Below the pieces are notes generated by a model, which saw nothing but the letters and a program-made list of their open reading frames with translations, did not search any database and had not been told where the DNA came from. From Marinicellulosiphila megalodicopiae (GTDB taxonomy: Bacteria; Pseudomonadota; Gammaproteobacteria; Pseudomonadales; Natronospirillaceae): a stretch of 64,000 bases of DNA. Position 1 is the first letter of the stretch. Each line of letters starts with the position of its first letter. The stretch covers positions 496,001 through 560,000 of the forward strand of contig NZ_AP023087.1 of NCBI RefSeq assembly GCF_045862395.1, written 5' to 3'. The position numbers and the translations under genes are program-made. Shown in pieces: positions 26,484-35,677 of the stretch.

Positions 26484-27674
26484 TTAAAGTGTTGTGGAAG
26501 TAAGGCGAGTGCAATCTTGTGCAATCATCCATTCTTCATTTGTGTTAATCACCATACATAACGTGGATTGATCAGAGCTGATTCGGCCAGTTTGTTTATC
26601 AGGATTTTTATTTAAAGTTTCATCTATTTTAAATCCTAGTAATGTTAAATTTTGAATAACTTGGGAGCGAATAAAACTTGAATTTTCTCCAATGCCACCT
26701 GTAAAAATAAGTGCATCAATGCTGGTTAACGATGTGGCCAATGCCATAATTTGTTTGGCTAATTTAAAGCAAAATACATCAATGGCAATACCTGCTTGTT
26801 CATGTCCTTTTTCTTTTGCTTCAACAAGTGTGCGCATATCATTACTCAACTCAGACAAGCCTAATAATCCAGAGGCTTTATTTAATTTATTTGTAATCTC
26901 ATCTAGCGACCAACCCATTTTTTGCTGCATAAATTGTAAAATACTTGCATCAATATCGCCGCAGCGCGTACCCATTACTAATCCTTCAAGTGGTGTCATT
27001 CCCATTGTTGTATCGATACTTTTTGAATCTTTAATTGCACTTGCGCTGCACCCATTACCTAAATGCACGGTAATAATTTGATGATTGTCATTTAAATTTA
27101 ATATTTCTTTTGCACGTTGTGCTACGTATTTATGAGACGTTCCATGAAAACCATAGCGACGTACACCTTGTTGTTTGTACCATTGATAAGGCAGTGCATA
27201 TAAATACGCTTTTGAAGGAAGGCTTTGATGAAATGCGGTATCAAACACAGCAATTTGTTTTGTGTCTTGAAATATACTTTGCATAATCTTGATTCCTTCT
27301 ATATTTGCAGGATTATGAAGAGGCGCTAAAGCACTGCAATTTTCTAATGCATGAATCACTTGATCGTCAATTATCACAGAGTCTGAAAAATACTCGCCAC
27401 CATGCACCACTCGATGGCCAATGGCGTGTATGTGATCTAAATTTATTTCTAATTTTTTGAATTGATCCAATAAAAATAAAATCGCGGTTTTATGGTCGGC
27501 ATTAGCAATGTTGTGCTTAAATTTACTTTGTTTATATTTAATAGTAATGGACGCTTGAGTTTGACCTAATTGTTCGGCTAATCCATTTAAAATCGGCTCT
27601 GGATTATTTTGCTCAAATAGTGAAAATTTAAAAGATGAACTGCCGCTGTTAAATACTAAAATTTGATGAGTCAT
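26484..27674 (-). CDS. ackA: Acetate kinase
   Basis: 396 residues, ASKHA fold. Converts acetyl phosphate and ADP to acetate and ATP. Motifs: VFNSGSSSFKFSLF (phosphate 1), the active Arg in HRVVHGG, the catalytic block VFDTAFHQSLP, RRYGFHGTSHKYV, VHLGNGCSASAIKDSKSIDT and FTGGIGENSS (adenosine loop). All catalytic residues known in the family appear present. It heads the ackA-pta operon. An upstream divergent operon begins at 27801, leaving a 126-bp shared promoter region. Confidence 0.96.
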   Translation of the reverse strand: MTHQILVFNSGSSSFKFSLFEQNNPEPILNGLAEQLGQTQASITIKYKQSKFKHNIANADHKTAILFLLDQFKKLEINLDHIHAIGHRVVHGGEYFSDSVIIDDQVIHALENCSALAPLHNPANIEGIKIMQSIFQDTKQIAVFDTAFHQSLPSKAYLYALPYQWYKQQGVRRYGFHGTSHKYVAQRAKEILNLNDNHQIITVHLGNGCSASAIKDSKSIDTTMGMTPLEGLVMGTRCGDIDASILQFMQQKMGWSLDEITNKLNKASGLLGLSELSNDMRTLVEAKEKGHEQAGIAIDVFCFKLAKQIMALATSLTSIDALIFTGGIGENSSFIRSQVIQNLTLLGFKIDETLNKNPDKQTGRISSDQSTLCMVINTNEEWMIAQDCTRLTSTTL

Positions 27675-27800
27675 AGTGGTTTGCTGTTTAAAAATATGTG
27701 CTCAGTATAACCACTGTCATTTATTAATCAAAAGAACATTGACCATATAGAATCGGGTTGTCACAATACTTTAAATTTTTCATCCACTTAGGAATATTAT

Positions 27801-28472
27801 ATGAAAAAAGTAAATGCTTACTTACTTACTGCGACCGCAGTTGGATCATTATTGGTGTCAAGTTGCGCTACACAATCAAATCGCGCAATTAATACACCTG
27901 TTGTTGCTACGTATCAGTCGGATTACCAAGGCGAAAAAACACCGCTAGTTGTAACTAAATTTGAAAATCGTTCAAACTACCAAAGCGGGTTATTTTCAAG
28001 TGATAATGATCAAATGGGCAATCAAGCAAAAACTATTTTAAAAGCGCATTTGCAACAAACTAATTATTTTAATGTGATGGATCGCGATGACTTAGCAGGA
28101 CAAAAACAAGAAGCTGAGTTATTAGGTGTCACTCAAAATATTAAAGGGGCACGTTATACAATTTCAGGGAGTGTTACTGAGTTTGGTCGAAAAGAAATAG
28201 GCGATCATCAATTTTTTGGAATTTTAGGATCAGGCAAAAAACAAATCGCCTATGCAAATGTAACGTTAACTGTGTCCGATGTACTAACATCCCAAATTGT
28301 ATATTCAGTTCAAGGTGCGGGCGAGTATCAATTAAGCACTCGTGAAATTGTAGGTTTTGGCGGCACAGCGAGTTACGATTCAACCTTAAATGGTAAAGTT
28401 TTAAATTTTGCAATTACCGAAGCCGTTAATAAAATGGTCGAAGCATTAGACGATGGGAAATGGGATAAATAA
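27801..28472 (+). CDS. CsgG-family lipoprotein
   Basis: 223 residues. The signal peptide ends SLLVSSC-AT (Cys22). The mature part follows the CsgG/HfaB pattern: LVVTKFENRSNYQSGLFS, KTILKAHLQQTNYFNVMDRDDL, ARYTISGSVTEFGRK, then a strand pair and C-terminal helix FAITEAVNKMVEAL. It is first in a three-gene lipoprotein cluster with DUF4810 and DUF799 (GNA1162-like) genes, an arrangement known in Neisseria and other proteobacteria. Whether it forms a pore like curli CsgG is unknown; no curli subunits are nearby. It may start an outer-membrane surface complex. Confidence 0.85.
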   Translation: MKKVNAYLLTATAVGSLLVSSCATQSNRAINTPVVATYQSDYQGEKTPLVVTKFENRSNYQSGLFSSDNDQMGNQAKTILKAHLQQTNYFNVMDRDDLAGQKQEAELLGVTQNIKGARYTISGSVTEFGRKEIGDHQFFGILGSGKKQIAYANVTLTVSDVLTSQIVYSVQGAGEYQLSTREIVGFGGTASYDSTLNGKVLNFAITEAVNKMVEALDDGKWDK

Positions 28473-28476
28473 ATTG

Positions 28477-28902
28477 ATGATTAAATCGATTATGATTGGC
28501 TTGTGTATTTTATTAAGCAGTTGTGCCAGTCAATCCTCTTTATATCACTGGGGTAATTATGAGTCGTTACTGTACGACATGTATGTCAAACCCGATAAAG
28601 CGACACCTGTAAAACAAATTGAAATAATCACAAAAGATATTCGCTTCGCTCAAAAACAGCAAAAAAAAATGGCACCTGGAATTTATGCACATTTAGGTAT
28701 GTTGTATGCCCAAGTTGGTGATGAGCAAGGCGCGGTTGCAGCTTTAAAAATGGAAAAAACACTTTATCCTGAATCACAGGTGATGATCGATGGGTTAATT
28801 TCTCGTGCTTTTCCAGGCGTACCTCTAGATTCTGATGATCAATTAACCGATGCAACTGAAGCAAAAAATGAAAATAACGAGGCCAATCAAGATGCAAATT
28901 AA
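28477..28902 (+). CDS. DUF4810 lipoprotein
   Basis: 141 residues from ATG 28477, giving the lipoprotein signal MIKSIMIGLCILLSSC-AS (Cys16); the frame upstream of it only adds residues overlapping the previous gene. The mature part contains the DUF4810 pattern LYHWGNYESLLYDMYVKP and a TPR-like helix pair (GIYAHLGMLYAQVGDEQGAVAALKMEK). It begins 4 bp after the CsgG-family gene and overlaps the DUF799 gene by 11 bp. Likely a periplasmic-facing accessory subunit of the same complex. The C-terminal tail is acidic and disordered. Confidence 0.85.
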   Translation: MIKSIMIGLCILLSSCASQSSLYHWGNYESLLYDMYVKPDKATPVKQIEIITKDIRFAQKQQKKMAPGIYAHLGMLYAQVGDEQGAVAALKMEKTLYPESQVMIDGLISRAFPGVPLDSDDQLTDATEAKNENNEANQDAN

Positions 28903-29572
28903 TCATGTTTGGATGTTGTTGGTCGCATTTGTGTTGGTCGCATTTGTGTTGGTAAGTTGTGCTACGCCTGAAAGAAAAAATATTCTAGATGAACCCTTTA
29001 AAAAAAGTAGCCCTAAATCAATTTTAATTATTCCACCATTGAATGATTCCGTTGAAGTAAATGCACCTTACGTATTTTTGTCCACAATCAGTAAAGCAGT
29101 TGCAGAAAAAGGCTATTATGTTTTTCCAGTGGCGGTTATTGATAATTATTTTAAGCAAAATGGTTTACCTACTACTGCTGAAATGAATAATGCCTCCGTA
29201 GAAAAGCTCGTTGAGCATTTAAATCCTGATGCAATTATGTATATTCGAATTAATCGATGGGGACAAAAGTATCAGGTGCTAGACTCTACCTCGGTTGTCA
29301 ATTCTGAACTAACCTTAGTTGACAGTCGTACCCAAGAAATAATTTGGCAATCAAATGCGGTTGCCAGTATGTCTAATACAGTGGCAGGCGGAGATACTTT
29401 TTTAGAGATTATCGTATCTGCAATGATATCTGCTATTTTTGGTCAAATTGTTGGGCAGCTTGTTGATAATACTCAGCAACTTTCTTATGAAGCGAATAAT
29501 CGATCCGTAAATAATGGTCAAACTGGATTATTAGATGGGCCGTATATGCCTATTGAGCCAAACCAAGAATAA
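28892..29572 (+). CDS. DUF799 (GNA1162-like) lipoprotein
   Basis: 226 residues from ATG 28892, the start that yields a signal peptide MQINHVWMLLVAFVLV...SC-AT. The h-region contains a perfect 15-bp duplication (28919-28948) that repeats LVAFV. The mature domain (SPKSILIIPPLNDSVEV; DAIMYIRINRWGQKYQVL) matches DUF799, a family with the TolB-like / CsgG-like fold that includes Neisseria GNA1162. It overlaps the DUF4810 gene, so translation is coupled. The three proteins together likely form an outer-membrane assembly of unknown role. Confidence 0.85.
   Translation: MQINHVWMLLVAFVLVAFVLVSCATPERKNILDEPFKKSSPKSILIIPPLNDSVEVNAPYVFLSTISKAVAEKGYYVFPVAVIDNYFKQNGLPTTAEMNNASVEKLVEHLNPDAIMYIRINRWGQKYQVLDSTSVVNSELTLVDSRTQEIIWQSNAVASMSNTVAGGDTFLEIIVSAMISAIFGQIVGQLVDNTQQLSYEANNRSVNNGQTGLLDGPYMPIEPNQE
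28919..28948 (+). repeat. 15-bp tandem duplication within a signal peptide
   Basis: Two identical copies of TTGGTCGCATTTGTG in the hydrophobic core of the DUF799 lipoprotein signal. Each copy adds five residues to the h-region; loss or gain keeps the frame. Confidence 0.9.
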
Positions 29573-29627
29573 AAATGAACGTTAATTTTGGTTGTTTTTA
29601 AAGAATAATTTTAAATGAGAATTAATT

Positions 29628-30572
29628 ATGAAATTTGCACTGATAGTTGATGCGGCATGTGATTTACCAACTGAAATTTTTGATAAATATAATATTAAAA
29701 TTTTATATATTAATATTAATGTCGAAGGCACTATTTTTAAAGACGATTCTAAAAATGATACCGCCTTAGATTTTTATAGAAAATCTTTAATTGAAAAAAA
29801 TCGAGATGCTCAATCGGTCGCGCCAACGGTTTCAGAAATTTATGATTTTTTTAGAGATGAAATTGTTACCAAGTATGACTATGCAATTATGATGACGGTT
29901 TCAAATGCTAATAGTGAAATTTTTAAAAATGCACAAATGGCATCACAAAAAATTATTGAACGCTCCAAAAGTGCTCGATTAAAAGCAGGCAAAACCAAAA
30001 ACTTTGATATGGATATCATTAATACGGGCACGGTGTTTGCCGCCCAAGGTTTGTATACTTTAAAAGCGATTTCATTATTAAAACAAAAATTAGGAAAAAC
30101 TGAAACCGTTAAACAATTACGAGAATTTACAGAAAACTGTTTCGGATATGGTGTTCCAAAAGATGTGGCGTATATTCGTGAGCGAGCATTAAAAAAAGGT
30201 GTAGACTCGGTTAGTTTTTTTGGGGCGGTACTTTCAAAAACATTCGATATTCATCCAATAATTTGTGTCCATAACAATACAAACCAAGCTGTTGCAAAGG
30301 TGCGCAATCGAACAAATGCAATTGAAAAAATGTTTGATTATGCAATAGATTGCATTAAAAATAATAAATTACTGATGCCTACAATCGTGATCAGTTATGC
30401 TGGTGAAATAAATGAGCTTGTAATAACGAATGCATTTAGACGGTTATTTGATGTAGCAAAGGAGTATGACATCGAATTACATAAAACCGTTTCAAATGTC
30501 ACAGCAGGATTAAATCTAGGTCCAGGAGCGGTGAGCATGGCTCTTGCTCTTAATGAGAATGATTTAAAATAA
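29628..30572 (+). CDS. DegV family fatty-acid-binding-like protein
   Basis: 314 residues. The opening ALIVDAACDLPTEIFDKYNI and SVAPTVSEIYDFFRD correspond to the DegV ligand-binding blocks (the 'SxSDL/AACDLP' loop and the substrate-side Thr/Ser). DegV relatives bind a single fatty acid, and in Firmicutes some (FakB) present it to a kinase; FakA is not seen here. Length matches. Near the middle, AQGLYTLKAISLLKQ and the block MMTVSNANSEIFKNAQ are present. Terminator follows. Confidence 0.82.
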   Translation: MKFALIVDAACDLPTEIFDKYNIKILYININVEGTIFKDDSKNDTALDFYRKSLIEKNRDAQSVAPTVSEIYDFFRDEIVTKYDYAIMMTVSNANSEIFKNAQMASQKIIERSKSARLKAGKTKNFDMDIINTGTVFAAQGLYTLKAISLLKQKLGKTETVKQLREFTENCFGYGVPKDVAYIRERALKKGVDSVSFFGAVLSKTFDIHPIICVHNNTNQAVAKVRNRTNAIEKMFDYAIDCIKNNKLLMPTIVISYAGEINELVITNAFRRLFDVAKEYDIELHKTVSNVTAGLNLGPGAVSMALALNENDLK

Positions 30573-30592
30573 AGTTGTTATTAAATCACATG

Positions 30593-30623
30593 AAAAAGCA
30601 ACCAACATTTTGATTGCTTTTTT
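30593..30623 (+). terminator. Intrinsic terminator after the DegV gene
   Basis: AAAAAGCAA pairs with TTGCTTTTTT across a 12-base loop; a clean hairpin with T tract. Confidence 0.8.
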
Positions 30624-30725
30624 ACAACAAATTGCATAAATTTAATCATCAATTAGCTACATTGTTCTGTGTTATTTATGAGTTAAACACTATAATTAAG
30701 GATTATTTCTTTGTAGTTCTTCTAA

Positions 30726-32093
30726 ATGTCTAAGTTAAAACCCACCACTGAAAGCCAGGTTCTTAAAAAAGGAATTTGGGGAATGAGCCTTCCTATGATC
30801 ATTGACCAAATGATCGTGTTAAGTGTCCCACTTGCGGATACTTTTTTTCTAAGTCAAATCTCCGACAATGCATCAGCAGGTGTAGGGGCGGTGATGCCAT
30901 TATTATTTATGTCGAGTATGATTTTAATAAGCATTAGTGTTGCAGGTAGCGCTGTTGCAGGTCAGCGTATGGGAGGCAATAAAGATTTAGATGCAAGAGC
31001 AAGTATTGTAACTTATGCCATGTTGGTTTTTTTCGTATCATTTATTATTGGCGCAGCGCTTTGGTTTTTTGGTGATCAATTTTCAGAATTAATTAATTTA
31101 AGTGATGACATCAAACAACATACAAATGTTTATTTGAAATACATTACATTTTTGGCTGTAATTTTAGGGTTTAGATCCGTTTATCAAACTACGTTAAATT
31201 TATTTGGACAGCCACAATATAATACTTATGCTAATTGGATTGTGTCAGTATTTAATATTATTGGTAATGCTTGGGTAGTTTTTTATACTGATTATGCTGT
31301 GCATGGTGTTGCCATGATGAGTATTATTTCATCATTATTAGGTTTGGTTTTATTAATGCTTGTGTTTCATTTTAAACTTAATGTTGAATTGCCTTTTAAA
31401 TATGCAATGTCACAGTTTAAGCGTTTATCAAAACCTATTTTAAAAATTGCAGTGCCTTCTTCTTTAGAGCCATTATCGTTTGATTTTTATATGGTGTATT
31501 TATTATGGGTGGTCAGCCAAGTGGGTGATATTGCATTAACTACGCGTAATTATACTTATAGTACATTTATGTTTTGCTTGGCTATTAGCTTTGCCTTTGG
31601 TACGGCTACACAAACAATGATTGCTCAATTAATCGGTAGAAAAGATTATGAATTAGCTCAGCAAACTTTAATTAAAGGTGCACGACTTGCTATTATCGGA
31701 TCAACAACTATTGCGTTTGTATTCTTTATATTTAATTCATTTATTTTAAATTTATATACAGATAACACTGAAATTTTAAAATTAGGTTTTACTTTGTTTT
31801 TACTTTCAGTCATAACTGAACCTGGTCGTGCAACCAATATTGTAGTGGGCGGTGCATTAAGAAGTGCAGGCGATGCACGTTTTAATTCATTCAGTGCTAT
31901 AGCGTTAACTTGGGTGATTGGTGCACCTTTAGCCTATATTTTAGCCATTACATTAAATATGGGAATTTACGGAATATTTATTGCCGCTTTGTTTGATGAA
32001 ACAATAAGAGCGTTTATTGCAGTCTGGCGATGGAGTACTAAAAAATGGATGACATACACCGTTGATGCACAAGAATCTGGGGGAAATAATTAA
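30726..32093 (+). CDS. MATE-family multidrug/Na+ antiporter
   Basis: 455 residues with 12 predicted membrane helices. MATE pattern: LKKGIWGMSLPMIIDQMIVL (first helix), two homologous six-helix halves (second begins near LSKPILKIAVPSSLEPLSFD), and LRSAGDARFNSF near the C-terminus matching the conserved MATE 'RxAGD' loop. It exports cationic compounds by sodium or proton antiport. Monocistronic. Substrates are not inferable. Confidence 0.88.
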   Translation: MSKLKPTTESQVLKKGIWGMSLPMIIDQMIVLSVPLADTFFLSQISDNASAGVGAVMPLLFMSSMILISISVAGSAVAGQRMGGNKDLDARASIVTYAMLVFFVSFIIGAALWFFGDQFSELINLSDDIKQHTNVYLKYITFLAVILGFRSVYQTTLNLFGQPQYNTYANWIVSVFNIIGNAWVVFYTDYAVHGVAMMSIISSLLGLVLLMLVFHFKLNVELPFKYAMSQFKRLSKPILKIAVPSSLEPLSFDFYMVYLLWVVSQVGDIALTTRNYTYSTFMFCLAISFAFGTATQTMIAQLIGRKDYELAQQTLIKGARLAIIGSTTIAFVFFIFNSFILNLYTDNTEILKLGFTLFLLSVITEPGRATNIVVGGALRSAGDARFNSFSAIALTWVIGAPLAYILAITLNMGIYGIFIAALFDETIRAFIAVWRWSTKKWMTYTVDAQESGGNN

Positions 32094-32198
32094 CGATTAA
32101 TATTCACTAGTTCTGTAAATAATCTGGCATAATAGGGAAGTTATGCTTTTTTAAGTCTTTACTGAATTATTTATATCGACCACAAAGGAAAATCGTTT

Positions 32199-33155
32199 AT
32201 GAAATCCATCTCAATACTGTTAGGCCTACTAATTTGTCTAACTGCTTATAGTCACGCATCTCAAACTACTGCAGTCAACAATGTAATCAATAATGAAAAT
32301 AATAATGAAAATAATAATGAAAATAATACTTCAAAAAAACAAATAGAAAAAACAAGTGTTTGGAAAATAACCAAAAAAATAAATGGAAAACAACAAACCG
32401 TATTTTTAGGAGGCACTATTCATTTATTACGCGATTTAGACTACCCATTGCCAGCAGCATTTGATATTGCATATAACCAAGCTAAAGAAATTATTTTCGA
32501 AGTAGATATTGATGACGCTGAACTACCAGAATCCCAAGCTAAAATGCTTCAACTTTTAGTTTTGCCTTCAAATGAAACCATTGAAGATAAACTCACTGCG
32601 CAAAACTACAAATTAATCGAAAGTTATGCGGCTGAAAATAATATTCCAATTCAGAATTTAAACACGATGACTGCAACAGGTTTGTCATTAGTATTGACTC
32701 AAATTGAAATGACAAAATTTGGATTTACCCCGATGGGTGTAGATGCATATTATGATAATAAAGCGAAATCAGCTGGCAAAAAACGATCCTTTTTAGAATC
32801 ATTTGATGATCAATTAATGTTTTTAGCAAGCATGGGGAATGAGCCTAATAAATTGATTAATTATACATTTAAAGATATGCATCGTTTACGTTCAATGATG
32901 AATGAAATGGTCTCAGCCTGGAGAAAAGGAACAGAACTTGAGCTGATTTCCATTGAGTTAAAAACTGAGTTTCCTGAAATTTATAACAACTTGATTCTAA
33001 ATAGAAACAATGCGTGGATGCCATTGCTTGAAAATGAATTTATGGATGATGAAATAGAATTTGTTTTAGTTGGGGTTGGGCATTTAACGGGTGACGATTC
33101 AATAGTGAATATGTTTAAAAATAAAGGTTATGCAGTTGAGCAGCTAACTCTTTAA
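32199..33155 (+). CDS. Exported TraB/GumN family protein
   Basis: 318 residues. The signal peptide runs to SHAS (about 1-21). An Asn/Glu linker (NENNNENNNENN) encoded by a 12-bp tandem repeat precedes the domain. The TraB/GumN fold is recognised by VFLGGTIHLLRDLDYPLPAAFDIAYNQ (GTxH motif; His near 80) and the closing EFVLVGVGHLTGDDSIVNMF (GxGH). The family comprises metal-dependent hydrolases of uncertain substrate (TIKI-like). Preceded by AAAGGA and monocistronic between MATE and M50 genes. Confidence 0.83.
   Translation: MKSISILLGLLICLTAYSHASQTTAVNNVINNENNNENNNENNTSKKQIEKTSVWKITKKINGKQQTVFLGGTIHLLRDLDYPLPAAFDIAYNQAKEIIFEVDIDDAELPESQAKMLQLLVLPSNETIEDKLTAQNYKLIESYAAENNIPIQNLNTMTATGLSLVLTQIEMTKFGFTPMGVDAYYDNKAKSAGKKRSFLESFDDQLMFLASMGNEPNKLINYTFKDMHRLRSMMNEMVSAWRKGTELELISIELKTEFPEIYNNLILNRNNAWMPLLENEFMDDEIEFVLVGVGHLTGDDSIVNMFKNKGYAVEQLTL
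32289..32324 (+). repeat. 12-bp tandem repeat encoding Asn/Glu, three copies
   Basis: Three perfect AATAATGAAAAT units inside the TraB/GumN gene, encoding N-N-E-N repeats in the linker just after the signal peptide. Gain or loss keeps the frame. Confidence 0.9.
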
Positions 33156-33163
33156 TTTAGTCA

Positions 33164-34282
33164 GTGCACAATTTAAAGATGATAAAGGTAAAGGTAAAAA
33201 AAGTGGATTTATTTAAAGTGAAATATAATGGTCAAATCATTCGATTAAGTATTGATGACGCTGCAGAAAATACAACGTTATACATTGATGATGTAGCAGT
33301 ATTGGATTCAAAACTTTCTAAAGTGGATGACTCTTTTAGTTATTTGGTAGACTTGCATGAAATTGGTGAGTCTCAATTTAATTTTAAAATGGATATTACT
33401 AAGCACATGGTAAGTGTGAATATTTTAAATCAAGTTGGGCAGGTGATTTATGAAACCAAACAAAAAATGATCGATCCTTTGGATCAACAACCGCAGCAAC
33501 TTAAACAAACCAAAGAGCCCAATAAATGGTTAAGTGCGCCATTGATAGGTTTAATTTTAAAATTCTCTAAAAGCATTAAAGTTGTAAAAGTGACATTGCT
33601 TGCAGCATCTGCGGGTGCGTACAGTATTTTATTTAGCTGGCAGTTTGCGTTGGTACTGTTAGCGGTAATTGCTTTTCATGAATATGGCCATGTATTTGCC
33701 ATGAAAAAATCAGGCTTAAAAACAAAAGGATTTTACTTTTTGCCATTTGTAGGTGGTATGGCGGTATCAGAGCGAGCAAAAAGCAATTGGCAAGAAGTGT
33801 TTATATCAATGATGGGACCAGTATTTGGTTTGGTAATGAGTGTCGCTTTTTATATTGCGTTTGTGGTCTCGCAAAATCATTTTATAGGGTTAGTTGCTAC
33901 CTTTAGTGCATTGATTAATCTGTTTAATTTATTACCTATTTACCCACTTGATGGTGGACATGTCTTAAAAGCCATTGTGTTTTCATTTAAGAAATACTGG
34001 GGGTTTCTGGTATTAATGGCCATTTCTGCTTTGGGGTTTGTGTTAGCTATGATGGCAGGCTGGTATTTTTTATGCTTTTTTGTAGCGATCGGATTTTTGG
34101 ATTTAGTATTCAGTTGGAGACGTTTTGCAGGCCAAACGATGCCGGCGTTAGATAAATACGGAATGTTGTTTTCGTTGGTTTGGTATTTTGCAACAGTGGC
34201 TGTATTTGTGGGGATTCTTGCTTTAATGATTAATAGCGGGTTGCCTGGTACAGAAGTAGTCAGCGCAATATTGGCTTCTTAA
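33164..34282 (+). CDS. M50-type intramembrane (site-2-like) zinc metallopeptidase
   Basis: 372 residues from the first possible start, a GTG at 33164; starts at 33179 or 33203 are also possible. Residues 1-120 form a beta-rich N-terminal region with no membrane helix. From about 125 come six or so TM helices with the zinc motif FHEYGH (His172, Glu173, His176) in one helix and the third ligand in YPLDGGHVLKA (Asp263), the classical S2P arrangement. PDZ domains of RseP are missing. Such enzymes cut signalling proteins within the membrane, but its substrate is unknown. The N-terminal domain looks like a C-terminal-binding or oligomerisation module not typical of the family. Confidence 0.82.
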   Translation: MHNLKMIKVKVKKVDLFKVKYNGQIIRLSIDDAAENTTLYIDDVAVLDSKLSKVDDSFSYLVDLHEIGESQFNFKMDITKHMVSVNILNQVGQVIYETKQKMIDPLDQQPQQLKQTKEPNKWLSAPLIGLILKFSKSIKVVKVTLLAASAGAYSILFSWQFALVLLAVIAFHEYGHVFAMKKSGLKTKGFYFLPFVGGMAVSERAKSNWQEVFISMMGPVFGLVMSVAFYIAFVVSQNHFIGLVATFSALINLFNLLPIYPLDGGHVLKAIVFSFKKYWGFLVLMAISALGFVLAMMAGWYFLCFFVAIGFLDLVFSWRRFAGQTMPALDKYGMLFSLVWYFATVAVFVGILALMINSGLPGTEVVSAILAS

Positions 34283-34347
34283 ATATGATTGTTAAGTGAG
34301 CTTCAAAAAATGTTGCTCACTTTAAATGTTTTCAAACATCCAAAAAG

Positions 34348-34995
34348 CTAATTTAATTTACCATCAAGAATCGGCAATAAAATTTCAAGTACATTGTCCC
34401 GTAATGTCGGTTGGCCCAATGCATTAGGATGTAATCCGTCGTTTTGCATCCATTTATCATTAAACACAACACCCTCTAATAAAAACGGCACCAATGCCAA
34501 ATCATATTGTTTGGCAAGATCTGGGTATTGATTACTAAATGCATTGTTATAGGTGTCCCCTAAATTAGGGGGTAGTTGAATCCCTACTAATACCACTTCA
34601 ATATTTTGTTCTAACGCGTACTCAATCATCTTTTTTAATTCTAAAGTGATCGAGTTGACCGGATATCCACGTAAACCATCATTAGCACCTAATTCTAAAA
34701 TTAACATATCTGGTTGATGTACTTTGATCATTAGTGGTAAGCGGCGACTGCCACCTTTTGCGGTTTCACCTGAAATACTAGCGTTAATAAGTGTGACTTC
34801 TGGATGACTTTGTTTAAGTTGAATTCTGCTAAGCTCTACCCAACCTTGGTCGACCTCAATGCCGTAACCGGCACTAAGTGAGTCGCCCATCACTAATATT
34901 TTTATTTCGCTGTCTGTGGTTGCTTGCGCAATTGAGCTAATAAGCAGGGTGAATACTAAACTGATAACTAATAGGTAATTAACTTTCATGAGCAT
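34348..34995 (-). CDS. tesA: TesA-like GDSL esterase / acyl-CoA thioesterase
   Basis: 215 residues. The ATG at 34995 is chosen because AAGAGA lies six bases before it; it gives MLMKVNYLLVISLVFTLLISS (signal peptide to SIAQA). SGNH blocks: VMGDSLSAGYG (nucleophile Ser39), ASISGETAKGG (Gly), LELGANDGLRG (Asn) and DGLHPNALGQ (Asp and His). This is the periplasmic multifunctional esterase/lysophospholipase TesA. The gene is divergent from and overlaps by eight bases the ybbA-type ABC gene (34988), an organisation also known in enterobacteria though there with a gap. Confidence 0.9.
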   Translation of the reverse strand: MLMKVNYLLVISLVFTLLISSIAQATTDSEIKILVMGDSLSAGYGIEVDQGWVELSRIQLKQSHPEVTLINASISGETAKGGSRRLPLMIKVHQPDMLILELGANDGLRGYPVNSITLELKKMIEYALEQNIEVVLVGIQLPPNLGDTYNNAFSNQYPDLAKQYDLALVPFLLEGVVFNDKWMQNDGLHPNALGQPTLRDNVLEILLPILDGKLN

Positions 34996-35677
34996 TGCAA
35001 TCTCTTGTAAAAATGTAAAACAAATTGTGCCATCTTCTGAAGGTGATTTGACCATCCTAAAAGACACTTTTTTAGAAGTAGCTGAGGGTCAGAGTATAGC
35101 CATAATTGGACAGTCTGGCTCAGGTAAATCCACATTACTAGGTTTATTGGCTGGTTTAGATCAAGCAAGCTCAGGTGATATTGAGATATTTGGTAATAAT
35201 ATTTCCAAAATGAACGAAGAGGGGCGCGCGCTGATTCGTAAGGATTACATCAGTTTTATCTTTCAAAATTTTCAATTGTTACCCACATTAACCGCATTAG
35301 AAAATGTGTTATTACCACTACAGTTAAAACAAGTCGATAACGCTAAAGCAAAAGCATTAGAATTTTTAGAAAAAGTAGGGCTTGGACATCGAGTACATCA
35401 CACACCTAAGCTGTTATCTGGCGGCGAGCAGCAACGAGTTGCTATTGCTCGTGCATTTGCATGTCAAACCCCAATATTGTTTGCCGATGAGCCAACAGGT
35501 AATCTAGACAGTCAAACAGGTCAAACCGTCGCAGACTTGTTATTTGAACTTAATGAACAATTTAATTTAACGTTGGTGTTAGTGACACACGATCCAAAAT
35601 TAGCTAATCGATGTGACAAACAATTTAGTATGAACGCTGGTGAATTAATCGAAGTAAAAGTGGGTGAAGCATTATGA
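34988..35677 (+). CDS. ybbA: ABC transporter ATP-binding protein, YbbA/LolD type
   Basis: 229 residues. Walker A GQSGSGKST (41-49), Q-loop FQNFQLLPTL, signature LSGGEQQRVAIARAFA, Walker B LFADEPTGNLD and the switch His in LVLVTHD. The LolD/MacB-like group is indicated by the PTLTALENVLLPLQL block and the absence of membrane parts. It ends with the start of a FtsX/MacB-like permease (ATGA overlap), giving the ybbA-ybbP pair typically next to tesA. A cell-envelope transporter, possibly for lipid or lipoprotein substrates. Start codon overlaps the first bases of tesA on the other strand. Confidence 0.92.
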   Translation: MSIAISCKNVKQIVPSSEGDLTILKDTFLEVAEGQSIAIIGQSGSGKSTLLGLLAGLDQASSGDIEIFGNNISKMNEEGRALIRKDYISFIFQNFQLLPTLTALENVLLPLQLKQVDNAKAKALEFLEKVGLGHRVHHTPKLLSGGEQQRVAIARAFACQTPILFADEPTGNLDSQTGQTVADLLFELNEQFNLTLVLVTHDPKLANRCDKQFSMNAGELIEVKVGEAL

